DNA of 61,837 nucleotides from Prevotella sp. (GCA_020026195.1 JAHHQW010000006.1:1-61837); one strand, 5' to 3'. Counted from the first letter of the stretch, positions 43,535 through 53,126 are shown. Numbers and translations: made by a program. The notes: a model not told the origin generated them from the letters alone.

Positions 43535-45834
43535 AACATCACGTAACAGTAATTCTCGTCCTTGCGGCAGTGCTTATGGCATCGTGCTCTACCACGCGCC
43601 GTATACCCGAAGGAGAACAGCTATACACCGGAATATCATCAATAGACTATGGCGACTGCGTCAGGGACTCTTCCTTCTATGCCATGCAGGAAGAACTTGA
43701 GGCCTCTGTCGATCTGCCTCCTAACGGTGCTGTCTTAGGCAGCAGCAAATACCGTACTCCGTTTCAGCTGCGTCTGTGGATATGGAATGCTTTCTCCGGA
43801 GGAAAGAACGGAATCTCAAAATGGATTACAAAGTCATTCGGCAAGGAGCCTGTGCTTATCAGTAAGGTTAAGCCGGAGGTTCGTGCCAAGGTTGCTGAGA
43901 CCGTGCTTCATGCGCACGGATATATGCACGGTACGGTGAAAGCCATAAAGCAGGAAAAGAAGAATTCGAAGAAATGTAAAATTAAATATGAGGTTCGTCC
44001 CGGAATTCTGTTTACAATTGACTCGATGGAATACGTCGGCTTTACTGAAGATACAGATTCTATGATACGTGCCACACGCGGTTCTGCTCTCGTGGACAGC
44101 GGTAAACCGTTCAGTGTCATGGCACTTGACGGAGAACGTACCCGATTGGCAAAGCTGTTTCGTAACAACGGATATTATTACTATCAGCCGGCATTCACTA
44201 CTTATTATGCCGACACGCTCTCACGCATAGGTGGTGTACATCTTCGTATGCAGATGGTCAAGGGACTGCCAGATAATGCTGTAAGACAGTGGAACTTAGG
44301 TAAGATGCACGTAGACCTCATGCGTCATGAAAACGACAGACCTGCAAACGTAATGGACTGTGGTGACTTTACGATGAGTTATAGTGGAAAGAAACCCAAA
44401 CTTCGTCCGTCGGTTATCAGAGATAACTTAGACATGCACGAAGGCGACCGTTTCTCAAGTGATAGTTATTCCTCTTCGTCAGAGAAACTTAACAGTCTCG
44501 GTATCTTTGGTATTACTAACTTTTCGTTTTCACCTCGCGACACGACAGCCGAATGTTCCGTACTCGATACACATTTGCAGCTGCTGCTTGAGAAACCATA
44601 CGATTTCAGTGCCGAACTCAACTATACTGCAAAGACTAACGGCTGCACCGGTCCTGGAGTGAAACTCGGAATAACCAAACGAAATGCCTTCAAGGGTGCA
44701 GAGGAACTTAGTTTCAATGTCAAGGGTTCTTACGAATGGCAGACAAAGAACCGCATCAACGGTGGCGGTGGTTCGGATGTGAATTCATACGAATATGGTG
44801 CCGACGTAACGTTACAGATTCCGCGTTTCGTGTCGCCATTGTTTCGTAATGCAAAATTCCATACCACTCCGTCTACGACATTCAAGGTATCGCTCGACAT
44901 TCTTAACCGTGCGCAGTTCTTCAAGATACACACTGTGTCGGGAGAACTTACGTATAAGTTCCAGACATCTCCGCAGATAACTCACGAGTTCAGTCCGCTC
45001 ATCATCGACTATAACTATCTGAAGGAAACGACTGCTAAGTTTGACTCTATCTCAGCAGCCAACCCCGCACTCTATATATCAATGCGAAACCAGTTTGTGC
45101 CTAAGCTGCATTACAAGTTTCAGTATATATCAGAGAAGCATCTCAAGAATCCTATCAAGTTAGAAGTTGCTGTGACAGAGGCTGGTAACCTTCTCTCAAC
45201 AGGTTACATGGCATTCGGAAAAGGATGGGGCGACAAGGATAAGGAATTGTTCAAGAATCCGTATGCCCAGTTCTTCAAGTTACGTGCCGATTTCACTAAG
45301 ACATGGTCGTTAGGACGTAAGTCAAAGCTTGTAGGCAACTTATCGGGAGGCGTAATCTATTCATACGGTAACAGCACTACAGCCCCGTATAGCGAGCAGT
45401 TCTATGTAGGCGGTGCCAACAGCGTCCGTGCCTTTGCAGTGCGCAGTATAGGTCCAGGTAGCAGTATGGTAGCCAATAACAAATACTCATATCTCGACCA
45501 GACAGGCGACATGATGCTTCAGGCAAACCTCGAATACCGCTTCAATATGTTCGACAACCTTTACGGAGCAGTGTTCCTCGATGCAGGTAACGTATGGCTG
45601 CTGCGCGACAAGGAAGACCGTCCCGGAGGAAAGTTCCGTCCCAAGAACTTCTTTAAGGAGATGGCGACAGGTACGGGTATCGGTATACGTTACGACATGG
45701 AGTTCCTTGTTATCCGACTCGACTGGGGTATCGGAATCCACGTTCCTTACGAAACATCACGAAGCGGATATTATAATATTCCGAAATTCTCCGACGGACA
45801 GAACATCAATTTTGCAATCGGATATCCGTTCTAA
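43531..45834 (+). CDS. TamL: lipoprotein-type TamA/BamA-family outer-membrane protein
   Basis: A 767-residue Omp85 protein with a lipobox (MASC, Cys 19), POTRA-type domains at about 30-370 and a C-terminal 16-strand barrel (VGGANSVRAFAVRSIGPG carries the conserved RGF-like loop, here RAF). In Bacteroidota the TamA homologue is a lipoprotein called TamL that works with TamB; the overlap with tamB supports that pairing. It probably serves outer-membrane lipid or protein assembly. Confidence 0.88.
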   Translation: MKHHVTVILVLAAVLMASCSTTRRIPEGEQLYTGISSIDYGDCVRDSSFYAMQEELEASVDLPPNGAVLGSSKYRTPFQLRLWIWNAFSGGKNGISKWITKSFGKEPVLISKVKPEVRAKVAETVLHAHGYMHGTVKAIKQEKKNSKKCKIKYEVRPGILFTIDSMEYVGFTEDTDSMIRATRGSALVDSGKPFSVMALDGERTRLAKLFRNNGYYYYQPAFTTYYADTLSRIGGVHLRMQMVKGLPDNAVRQWNLGKMHVDLMRHENDRPANVMDCGDFTMSYSGKKPKLRPSVIRDNLDMHEGDRFSSDSYSSSSEKLNSLGIFGITNFSFSPRDTTAECSVLDTHLQLLLEKPYDFSAELNYTAKTNGCTGPGVKLGITKRNAFKGAEELSFNVKGSYEWQTKNRINGGGGSDVNSYEYGADVTLQIPRFVSPLFRNAKFHTTPSTTFKVSLDILNRAQFFKIHTVSGELTYKFQTSPQITHEFSPLIIDYNYLKETTAKFDSISAANPALYISMRNQFVPKLHYKFQYISEKHLKNPIKLEVAVTEAGNLLSTGYMAFGKGWGDKDKELFKNPYAQFFKLRADFTKTWSLGRKSKLVGNLSGGVIYSYGNSTTAPYSEQFYVGGANSVRAFAVRSIGPGSSMVANNKYSYLDQTGDMMLQANLEYRFNMFDNLYGAVFLDAGNVWLLRDKEDRPGGKFRPKNFFKEMATGTGIGIRYDMEFLVIRLDWGIGIHVPYETSRSGYYNIPKFSDGQNINFAIGYPF

Positions 45835-45842
45835 AATAACAC

Positions 45843-45880
45843 AAATCCCGCAGACAAGGCAGTCCGCGGGATTTTTTTGT
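45843..45880 (+). terminator. Terminator after tamL
   Basis: AAATCCCGC (45843-45851) and GCGGGATTT (45866-45874) form a 9-bp stem followed by more T residues. Confidence 0.85.
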
Positions 45881-46136
45881 ATCAGAGTATTGTTTTGTAA
45901 TATCATGTATATGCCGTTCAGCATCACGTCAGGCTGTTACCTGCATCACGTGCATCAGTGAGTCATCATTCATGTAAGGTGCAGCTGTAACACACGTAAG
46001 CAGCAAGTCTTATGGCATTTACGTAGTAACTTTATTACATACACATCCAAAATGTATTATAAAATAATTGTTCCAAATATAGAATATTATATTTTTTATT
46101 GTAACTTTGCAGAAATTACAAGGCAGACATAATAAA
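45881..46136 (+). promoter_or_regulatory. Intergenic region with -7 box of the DUF4375-smpB operon
   Basis: About 255 bases without a gene. TAACTTTG at 46102-46109 is a full -7 match, 28 bases before the ATG at 46137; no -33 TTTG is present. A 9-base direct repeat GCATCACGT occurs at 45921-45929 and 45943-45951 without an evident role. Confidence 0.5.
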
Positions 46137-46649
46137 ATGAAAAGTGTTACATTACGCGACAGTGAGTTGAAAAAGGCAGCCGAGGCAGGAATGGACGAAT
46201 TCGTAGGCGCAGTTTACGATGCCATAATGAATGCCGCAGGCGGAGAACTTACGGCCGAGAGTATGGCGGAGCTTAATGCCTCGCAGATAACTCTTGCGGC
46301 TTACGTGATGCTCCGCGACGAGGTTATGGATGGCGGTTTCGTGCAGCTGATACATAACGGTTACGGCGGATTCATCTATCTGAATCCCTTTGCCAAGGTA
46401 ATGAAGAGATGGGGTCTGAAGGATTTGTCGAATATGATTTACAGTACGCACACGCTCTACTGCAAGTATGGCAGCGAGATTGAGAAGGACTGTACCGACG
46501 AGGAATTCATGGCAATGTTCGAGAAGTACGAAGAATTCGACGAGTTCGATGACGACTTCGTGGAGAACGAGGAAGACTGGACGGCTATGATTGCCGCGTA
46601 TGTCGACGACCATCTTAACGATTTTGTAACTGAGATAATATATGAGTAG
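46137..46649 (+). CDS. DUF4375 (DMP19-like) acidic protein
   Basis: A 170-residue cytoplasmic protein. The central segment GGFVQLIHNGYGGFIYLNPF matches the core of DUF4375/DMP19 proteins, whose function in bacteria is unknown. Residues about 115-150 are extremely acidic (for example EEFDEFDDDFVENEEDW), so the protein could mimic nucleic acid or bind a basic partner; this is inference. An in-frame TTG at 46107 lies in the -7 box and is rejected as start. Its end overlaps smpB by eight bases. Confidence 0.7.
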   Translation: MKSVTLRDSELKKAAEAGMDEFVGAVYDAIMNAAGGELTAESMAELNASQITLAAYVMLRDEVMDGGFVQLIHNGYGGFIYLNPFAKVMKRWGLKDLSNMIYSTHTLYCKYGSEIEKDCTDEEFMAMFEKYEEFDEFDDDFVENEEDWTAMIAAYVDDHLNDFVTEIIYE

Positions 46650-47124
46650 CAGACAAGATAAAGAGAAGGGCAGCAAGAGCAGGATAAACATAAAGAACAA
46701 GAAAGCCTCGTTTGAGTATTTTTTTATCAAACAGTACACTGCGGGCATCGTTCTCACGGGTACCGAAATAAAGTCGATACGTGACGGTCGTGCTTCTTTG
46801 GTAGATACCTTCTGTTATGTCAATCGTGGCGAGATGTGGGTTAAGGGCATGAACATCTCTCCTTATTTCTACGGCTCTTACAATAATCATGAAAGTAAAC
46901 GTGAGCGTAAACTTCTTCTCACAAAGAAGGAGATACGTTATCTCGACGAAGCATCTAAGCAGCCGGGATATACCATCGTGCCCGTAAAAATGTTCATCGA
47001 CGGCAACGGCCGTGCTAAGGTGGAGATTGCTCTTGCCAAAGGTAAGCGAGAGTTTGATAAGCGTCAGACCATCAAGGACAACGAGGATAGGAGAGAGATG
47101 GACCGTGCCAGAAAGAACTTCTGA
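46642..47124 (+). CDS. smpB: SsrA-binding protein SmpB
   Basis: It binds tmRNA and brings it to stalled ribosomes for trans-translation. The 160-residue protein has the OB-fold signature KQYTAGIVLTGTEIKSIRDG and the basic tail KRQTIKDNEDRREMDRARKN that takes the place of the mRNA in the ribosome. The tmRNA gene is not in the window. The start overlaps the end of the acidic DUF4375 gene, so the two are translated from one message. Confidence 0.95.
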   Translation: MSSRQDKEKGSKSRINIKNKKASFEYFFIKQYTAGIVLTGTEIKSIRDGRASLVDTFCYVNRGEMWVKGMNISPYFYGSYNNHESKRERKLLLTKKEIRYLDEASKQPGYTIVPVKMFIDGNGRAKVEIALAKGKREFDKRQTIKDNEDRREMDRARKNF

Positions 47125-47195
47125 TTCTGTGGCATCGGGGCTTAGCTTTGCCGTATGTTACAGACAGCAGTAACGAACTGAAACTCAGACTACAG

Positions 47196-47219
47196 TGCCG
47201 TCGGTTTACCGACCGGCAT
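47196..47219 (+). terminator. Hairpin after smpB (weak terminator candidate)
   Basis: TGCCGTCGGT and ACCGACCGGCA form a stem with a one-base bulge, 71 bases after the smpB stop. No T-tract follows, so it is either a factor-dependent 3' end or an RNA-stabilising hairpin. Confidence 0.35.
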
Positions 47220-47376
47220 CATAAGTATGGCAGACAGATTGAAGTATATAAGTATATTATATAAATATAGATCCGGCTGTATATAGGAAAGGAGCTTACA
47301 GACTCCTTCAACGAGAAAGATATTAGTTTTAATAAGATAAAAAGAGGCATTGGGAAAAGGTCCCGGTGCAGATGTT

Positions 47377-48000
47377 ATGGAGAAAATAAAGAATATAGCG
47401 TTCGATCTTGGTGGCGTGATAGTAACCATCAATCAGGAAACGGCAGTAAAACGTTTCAAGGAAATAGGAATCAAAGATGCAGAAAATCGTCTTAACCCCT
47501 ACACACAGTCAGGAATCTTCGGCGATGTAGAAGTAGGAAAGATTACGGCAGATGATTTTATTGCAGAACTCAGTAAGATGGCAGGACATCAGCTCACATT
47601 TGAGGACTGCCAGTATGCTTGGAAAGGCTATTTTGCCGAACTCCCTGAGCGCAACCTCGAAATACTGAAGAAACTGCGTGCAGAAGGCTATCGTCTGCTT
47701 CTCCTGTCGAATACCAACCCTTTCATAATGCGATGGGCTCTTAATGGCGATTTTGACGGACACGGCAATACATTAGGCTCATATTTCGACGGACTCTACC
47801 TCAGCTACGAATGCGAGGCGATGAAGCCCGACGAAAAGATATTCCGCAAGATGTGTGCAGACCAGAACATTCTGCCTGCCGACACATTGTTTGTAGACGA
47901 CGGTCCGCGTAACGTTGCCGCAGCAAGCGAGATGGGATTCAAGACATTCTGTCCCAAAAACGGTAGCGACTGGACAAAGGAATTATATGATTACCTTTAA
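47377..48000 (+). CDS. HAD-family phosphatase, YihX-like
   Basis: A 207-residue hydrolase. The nucleophile motif is FDLGGVIV, with Gly in place of the second Asp, as in YihX-like sugar phosphatases (FDLGNVIV in E. coli). Motif II is LSNTNPF and motif IV VDDGPRNV. The likely substrates are sugar phosphates such as glucose 1-phosphate, but this is inferred from the subfamily. A TTG 27 bases upstream is in frame, yet the ATG at 47377 fits the family N-terminus. First gene of a run with map, tsaD and pncC. Confidence 0.82.
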   Translation: MEKIKNIAFDLGGVIVTINQETAVKRFKEIGIKDAENRLNPYTQSGIFGDVEVGKITADDFIAELSKMAGHQLTFEDCQYAWKGYFAELPERNLEILKKLRAEGYRLLLLSNTNPFIMRWALNGDFDGHGNTLGSYFDGLYLSYECEAMKPDEKIFRKMCADQNILPADTLFVDDGPRNVAAASEMGFKTFCPKNGSDWTKELYDYL

Positions 48001-48019
48001 CTTAAAAAATTAATAAATT

Positions 48020-48880
48020 ATGAGATTCAAGAAAAAAAGATGGCACGTGCTTCCCGGTGGCGAACCCACTGAGATGGATTTGAAGATAATGGAATTCGAA
48101 AACAAGGGCAAGCTTGTCCCAACACGCGATCTCATCAAGACCCCCGAACAGATAGAGGGTATCCGCAAGAGCGGTGTCGTTAATACAGGCGTTCTCGACG
48201 AAGTAGGCAAGCATATATGTGCCGGAATGTCTACACTCGAAATAGATAAAATCGTTTACGACTATACAGTAGCACACGGAGCAATCCCCGCACCTCTTAA
48301 CTACGAAGGTTTCCCGAAGAGCGTATGTACCAGCATCAACGAAGTAGTATGCCACGGTATTCCTAAGGAAGAAGATGTGCTTGAGGAAGGCGACATCATC
48401 AACGTCGACGTATCTACAATCCTCGACGGATATTTCAGCGACGCATCACGTATGTTCATCATCGGCAAGACAACACCCGAAAAAGAACAGCTCGTGCGCG
48501 TAACTAAGGAATGTCTTGAGATAGGTGCCGAGGCTGCCAAGCCTTACGGTTTCGTGGGCGATATAGGTCATGCCATCCAGAAGCATGCCGAGAAATATGG
48601 TTACGGCGTAGTACGCGACCTCTGCGGACACGGTGTAGGACTTGAGTTTCATGAAGAGCCCGAAGTTCTCCATTACGGACACAAGGGCACCGGAATGCTT
48701 CTCGTTCCGGGAATGGTATTCACCATCGAACCTATGATTAACATGGGAACATGGAAGGTATTCCTCGATGCCGACGACAAGTACGGATGGGAGATTATCT
48801 CTGGCGACGAACAGCCGAGTGCTCAGTGGGAACACACCTTCGTTATGACCGAACACGGTCTTGAGATATTGACAGAATAA
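48020..48880 (+). CDS. map: Methionine aminopeptidase, type I
   Basis: It removes the initiator methionine from new proteins. The 286-residue enzyme has the pita-bread metallopeptidase fold with its five metal ligands: NVDVS, FSDASRMF, GHGVGLEFHEEP, FTIEPM and WEHTF. Residues 1-45 are an extension not present in E. coli MetAP: a basic start (MRFKKKRWH) then a short linker; this extension may contact the ribosome. It begins 19 bases after the HAD gene. Confidence 0.94.
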   Translation: MRFKKKRWHVLPGGEPTEMDLKIMEFENKGKLVPTRDLIKTPEQIEGIRKSGVVNTGVLDEVGKHICAGMSTLEIDKIVYDYTVAHGAIPAPLNYEGFPKSVCTSINEVVCHGIPKEEDVLEEGDIINVDVSTILDGYFSDASRMFIIGKTTPEKEQLVRVTKECLEIGAEAAKPYGFVGDIGHAIQKHAEKYGYGVVRDLCGHGVGLEFHEEPEVLHYGHKGTGMLLVPGMVFTIEPMINMGTWKVFLDADDKYGWEIISGDEQPSAQWEHTFVMTEHGLEILTE

Positions 48881-48886
48881 TAATTT

Positions 48887-49915
48887 ATGAATAACGATAT
48901 TTACATCTTAGGAATAGAAAGCAGCTGCGACGATACCTCTGCTGCCGTACTGCGCAATGGCGTGCTTCTCAGCAACGTCACCGCCAGTCAGGCTGTTCAC
49001 GAGGCATACGGCGGCGTAGTGCCGGAGCTGGCATCACGTGCCCATCAGCAGAATGTGGTACCTGTAGTAGACCAGGCACTTAAAAAGGCAGGCGTAGAAA
49101 AAGAACAGCTTGCCGCAGTAGCCTTTACACGCGGTCCCGGACTCATGGGTTCGCTTCTCGTAGGCGTTAGTTTCGCCAAGGGATTCGCACGCTCTCTGGA
49201 TATTCCTCTAATCGACGTGAACCATTTGCAGGGACATGTGATGGCTCACTTCATCAAAGAAAGCGACGACGACAATACACAGCCGCCCCTGCCGTTCCTC
49301 TGCCTCCTCGTAAGTGGCGGAAACTCGCAGATAGTAAAGGTCAATGCCTATAACGACATGGAAGTGTTAGGACAGACCATCGACGATGCGGCAGGAGAGG
49401 CAATAGACAAATGTTCAAAGGTCATGGGACTCGGCTACCCCGGTGGTCCTATCATCGACCGTCTTGCTCGTGAGGGCAACCCTAAGGCATATCATTTTGC
49501 AAAGCCAGACGTCAAGGGACTTGACTACAGCTTCAGCGGACTCAAGACGTCGTTCCTGTACAATCTCCGCGAATGGCTTAAGGACGATCCCGACTTCGTG
49601 GAACATCACAAGAACGACCTTGCAGCAAGTCTTGAGCGCACCATCGTGGATATTCTGATGAAGAAACTCCGCATGGCAGTAAAAGAGACAGGCATAACAC
49701 ACGTAGCTGTGGCAGGAGGCGTATCGGCCAATAACGGACTGCGTAATGCCTTCAAGGACCATGCCCGTCGTTTCGGATGGACTATCTACATCCCTAAGTT
49801 CAGCTACACCACCGACAATGCCGCAATGATAGGCATCGTGGGCTACATGAAGTATCTGGACAAGGACTTCTGTTCGATAGACAAACCCGCATTTTCAAAG
49901 GTAACATTTAAATAA
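48887..49915 (+). CDS. tsaD: tRNA N6-threonylcarbamoyladenosine synthase subunit TsaD
   Basis: It transfers the threonylcarbamoyl group to A37 of tRNAs reading ANN codons, together with TsaB and TsaE (not in the window). The 342-residue ASKHA-fold protein has IESSCDDTSAAV at the N-terminus, the metal-binding HLQGHVMAH, LVSGGNSQI, GEAIDKCSKVMGL and GGVSANNGLR. It lies six bases after map and 15 before pncC. Confidence 0.96.
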   Translation: MNNDIYILGIESSCDDTSAAVLRNGVLLSNVTASQAVHEAYGGVVPELASRAHQQNVVPVVDQALKKAGVEKEQLAAVAFTRGPGLMGSLLVGVSFAKGFARSLDIPLIDVNHLQGHVMAHFIKESDDDNTQPPLPFLCLLVSGGNSQIVKVNAYNDMEVLGQTIDDAAGEAIDKCSKVMGLGYPGGPIIDRLAREGNPKAYHFAKPDVKGLDYSFSGLKTSFLYNLREWLKDDPDFVEHHKNDLAASLERTIVDILMKKLRMAVKETGITHVAVAGGVSANNGLRNAFKDHARRFGWTIYIPKFSYTTDNAAMIGIVGYMKYLDKDFCSIDKPAFSKVTFK

Positions 49916-49930
49916 AAGGATTACAAGAAT

Positions 49931-50416
49931 ATGGGATTCCAAGACAAAGTACTGAGCCGTGAGATCAACCAGCATCTTTACGAGCAGCAGAAGACTCTGG
50001 CTACGGCCGAGAGCTGTACCGGTGGCGGAGTGGCACAGGCCATCATATCAACGCCAGGTGCATCAATGTATTTTAAGGGCGGTATAATCTCTTACAACAA
50101 CGAGGTTAAAATCAATCTTCTGCATGTTCCGGCAGAACTCATTGCTGAGAAGACAGCCGTGAGCGAGGAAGTGGCAGTGGCAATGGTTAAGGGCGCGATA
50201 GATGCTCTCGACACCGATTATGCCATAGCTGTTACCGGAGTGGCAGGACCTGCCGGCGGTACTGAAGAGATACCTGTGGGCACTATTTGGATAGCCTGCG
50301 GTTCTAAGGATGACATAAAAACTTGTAAGCTCACAGAGGATGAAGGACGTGACCTGAACCTTTCCAATGCGATTAACAAGTCGCTTCAGATGGTCCTCGA
50401 AATGATTAAGAAGTAA
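49931..50416 (+). CDS. pncC: CinA-like nicotinamide-nucleotide amidohydrolase (PncC)
   Basis: A 161-residue single-domain protein equal to the C-terminal domain of CinA, which deamidates nicotinamide mononucleotide to nicotinate mononucleotide in NAD recycling. Signatures are TAESCTGGGVAQAI, KGGIISYNNEVK and GVAGPAGGTEEIPVGTIW. The N-terminal CinA domain is absent, as in E. coli PncC. It ends the HAD-map-tsaD operon and is followed by a strong terminator. It adds to the NAD metabolism suggested by nudC elsewhere in the window. Confidence 0.92.
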   Translation: MGFQDKVLSREINQHLYEQQKTLATAESCTGGGVAQAIISTPGASMYFKGGIISYNNEVKINLLHVPAELIAEKTAVSEEVAVAMVKGAIDALDTDYAIAVTGVAGPAGGTEEIPVGTIWIACGSKDDIKTCKLTEDEGRDLNLSNAINKSLQMVLEMIKK

Positions 50417-50437
50417 ATATTAAGACAGTATTATATA

Positions 50438-50474
50438 AGCGCATCGGATGTCGTTTCGTCCGATGCGCTTTTTT
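50438..50474 (+). terminator. Terminator after pncC
   Basis: AGCGCATCGGA (50438-50448) and TCCGATGCGCT (50459-50469), an 11-bp perfect stem, followed by a run of T residues. Confidence 0.9.
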
Positions 50475-50660
50475 ATTTTCCAGTCAGCAGCAGGTCGGTT
50501 CAGAGACACCGGATTTATGGAAAATAAACGAAAGAAAGTGGTAAAATTTATTTACATTGCATATATGTGCAGAGTTATAAATTATACTTCGTAAAGTTGA
50601 GAAATACCTGTTTTGGCGTCATTTATTTGGTATTTATGGCAAATTATTAAAATATTATGT

Positions 50661-50668
50661 TACTTTTG
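50661..50668 (+). promoter_or_regulatory. -7 box of the lpxD operon
   Basis: TACTTTTG matches TAnnTTTG, 26 bases before the lpxD ATG. It should drive lpxD, lpxC/fabZ and, past a hairpin, lpxA, miaA and the PBP gene. Confidence 0.55.
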
Positions 50669-50694
50669 CAATATAAAGTAATTGAATATTGAAA

Positions 50695-51726
50695 ATGAAA
50701 TTTACTGCAAAACAAATATCAGATTTCATTCAGGGAAAAGTAGAAGGCGATGAAAATGCCGTGGTAACAACCTTTGCAAAAATAGAAGAGGGAGTTCCCG
50801 GTGCTATTTCGTTTCTTGCTAATCCACAGTATACCCATTATATTTACGATACACAGTCTACAATCGTTCTCGTAGACGAGACGATAAAACTCGAAAAGCC
50901 TGTAAATGCGACACTTATACGCGTTCCCAATGCTTACGAATGTGTTGCCAAGCTGTTGCAGCTCTATGCATCGGCAAAGCCTCGTAAAAAGGGAATCAGC
51001 GCCAAGGCATGTATAGCAGAGAGCGCAAAGGTAGGAGCCGACTGCTATGTGGCTGAGTTTGCCTCTATAGGAGAGAACGTCGTAATAGGTGATAACACAC
51101 AGATATATCCCAATGTCGTGATAGGCGACAATGTCAAGATAGGCAGCGGATGTATTATTTATCCTAACGTAACAATTTATGAAGGATGCAAACTTGGAAA
51201 TAACGTTACAATTCATGCCGGAACCGTAATCGGTGCCGACGGCTTCGGATTCGCACCCTCTGCGGGCGGTTACGACAAGATTCCTCAGATTGGCATCGTG
51301 GTAATCGAAGACGATGTAGAGATAGGAGCCAACACCTGTGTAGACCGCTCGACTATGGGACAGACAGTGATCCACAAGGGCGTTAAGCTCGACAACCTGG
51401 TACAGATAGCCCACAACGTAGAAGTAGGCGAGAACACCGTGATGTCAGCTCAGGTAGGCATCGCCGGCAGTACGAAGGTTGGTTCATGGTGTATGTTCGG
51501 CGGTCAGGTAGGTATCGCAGGCCATATCAAGATAGGTGACAAGACATTCCTTGGAGCACAGTCAGGCGTTCCCGGTAACATCAAGGGCGACACAACCCTA
51601 ATCGGCACACCCCCTATGGATCCGAAAGCATACTTCAAGTCTCAGGCAATATTCCGCCGTCTGCCCGACATGTACAAGCAGGTAAACGAGATGCAGAAGC
51701 AGTTAGACGAAATGAAGAATAAATAA
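50695..51726 (+). CDS. lpxD: UDP-3-O-acylglucosamine N-acyltransferase
   Basis: The third step of lipid A synthesis: it adds the N-linked acyl chain to UDP-3-O-acyl-glucosamine. The 343-residue protein has the N-terminal uridine-binding domain (about 1-100), a left-handed beta helix of hexapeptide repeats (VVIGDN, VKIGSG and similar, about 105-300) with the catalytic His in IHAGTVIGADGFGF, and a C-terminal helix. A TTG two codons upstream is also in frame; the ATG at 50695 is preferred. It starts the lpx cluster. Confidence 0.95.
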   Translation: MKFTAKQISDFIQGKVEGDENAVVTTFAKIEEGVPGAISFLANPQYTHYIYDTQSTIVLVDETIKLEKPVNATLIRVPNAYECVAKLLQLYASAKPRKKGISAKACIAESAKVGADCYVAEFASIGENVVIGDNTQIYPNVVIGDNVKIGSGCIIYPNVTIYEGCKLGNNVTIHAGTVIGADGFGFAPSAGGYDKIPQIGIVVIEDDVEIGANTCVDRSTMGQTVIHKGVKLDNLVQIAHNVEVGENTVMSAQVGIAGSTKVGSWCMFGGQVGIAGHIKIGDKTFLGAQSGVPGNIKGDTTLIGTPPMDPKAYFKSQAIFRRLPDMYKQVNEMQKQLDEMKNK

Positions 51727-51740
51727 TCAAAACAAACGAT

Positions 51741-53126
51741 ATGTTAAAGCAAAACACACTGAAAGGCAGTTTCTCTTTGTTTGGCAAAGGACTGCACACA
51801 GGTCTTAACCTCACCGTTACTTTCAATCCGGCTCCTGAGAACACAGGATATAAGATTCAGCGAATTGACGTAGAAGGACAGCCTGTGATTGATGCAGTGG
51901 CAGAAAATGTAGTAGACACTCAGCGTGGTACTGTTCTTGAAGGCAAGGGCGTACGCGTATCAACTGTAGAACACGGTCTGGCAGCCCTCTATGCCCTTGG
52001 CGTAGACAACTGTCTGATACAGGTAAACGGTCCTGAATTCCCTATTCTCGACGGTAGCGCATTCATGTATGTCGAGAAGATTCAGGAGGTAGGACTTCAG
52101 GAGCAGAATGCCCCGAAGGATATATACATTATACGTAACAAGATTGAAGTAAAGGACGAAGAGAGTGGCTCTTGCATCACCATCCTTCCCGATGAAGAGT
52201 TTTCACTTACGGCAATGTGCTCGTTCAACTCTAAGTTCATCAACAGTCAGTTTGCCACACTCGACAAGATAGACGACTTCGCAAAAGAAATCTCACCCGC
52301 GCGTACATTTGTATTCGTAAGAGATATCGAGCCGCTGCTCAAGGCCAACCTCATCAAGGGCGGTGATCTTGACAACGCCATCGTAATCTACGAGAAGGAG
52401 ACAACACAGGAACGTCTCAACGAACTTGCAGACTTCCTCCAGGTAAAGCGTATGGATGCCACAAAACTGGGATATATCCAGCACAAACCGTTAGTATGGG
52501 AGAACGAATGCACACGTCATAAGCTCCTCGACATCATCGGCGACATGGCACTCATCGGCAAGCCCATCAAGGGCCGTATCATCGCTACACGTCCCGGACA
52601 CACCATCAACAACAAGTTTGCCCGTCAGATGCGTAGAGAGATCCGTAAGCACGAGATTCAGGCACCTATATACGACTGCAACGAGAAACCGATAATGGAT
52701 GTGAACCGCATTCGCGAGCTCCTTCCTCACCGTTACCCGATGCAGCTTGTAGACAAGGTTATAGCCATCGGTGCAACAAGCATCGTAGGTGTAAAGAACA
52801 TCACAAGCAACGAAGCATTCTTCATGGGTCACTTCCCACAGGAACCCGTTATGCCCGGTGTACTCCAGGTAGAAGCAATGGCACAGTGCGGCGGTCTGCT
52901 CGTTCTCAACACAGTGGAAGAGCCTGAACGCTGGTCTACATACTTCATGAAGATCGACGGCGTCAAGTTCCGTCAGAAGGTAGTTCCAGGCGATACACTG
53001 CTGTTCCGCGTAGAGATGATTTCACCCCTGCGTCACGGCATCGCATCTATGAAGGGATATGCCTTCGTAGGCGAACAGGTAGTATCTGAGGCTACATTCA
53101 CAGCACAGATTGTAAAGAATAAATAA
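51741..53126 (+). CDS. Bifunctional UDP-3-O-acyl-GlcNAc deacetylase / 3-hydroxyacyl-ACP dehydratase
   Basis: A 461-residue fusion typical of Bacteroidota. Residues 1 to about 300 are LpxC, the zinc-dependent committed step of lipid A synthesis, with the zinc and catalytic residues in VEHGLAALYALGVDN and HKLLDIIGDMALIG. Residues about 315-461 are FabZ, the dehydratase of fatty-acid elongation, with LLPHRYPMQLVD and GHFPQEPVMPGVLQVEAMAQ. The fusion ties the branch point for 3-hydroxyacyl-ACP (lipid A versus phospholipid) into one chain. It starts 14 bases after lpxD. Confidence 0.95.
   Translation: MLKQNTLKGSFSLFGKGLHTGLNLTVTFNPAPENTGYKIQRIDVEGQPVIDAVAENVVDTQRGTVLEGKGVRVSTVEHGLAALYALGVDNCLIQVNGPEFPILDGSAFMYVEKIQEVGLQEQNAPKDIYIIRNKIEVKDEESGSCITILPDEEFSLTAMCSFNSKFINSQFATLDKIDDFAKEISPARTFVFVRDIEPLLKANLIKGGDLDNAIVIYEKETTQERLNELADFLQVKRMDATKLGYIQHKPLVWENECTRHKLLDIIGDMALIGKPIKGRIIATRPGHTINNKFARQMRREIRKHEIQAPIYDCNEKPIMDVNRIRELLPHRYPMQLVDKVIAIGATSIVGVKNITSNEAFFMGHFPQEPVMPGVLQVEAMAQCGGLLVLNTVEEPERWSTYFMKIDGVKFRQKVVPGDTLLFRVEMISPLRHGIASMKGYAFVGEQVVSEATFTAQIVKNK

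Noticed and set aside
47377..48000. HAD gene as an inactive enzyme because the DxD motif reads DLG
   Set aside because: YihX-type sugar phosphatases naturally have this form and the other motifs are intact.
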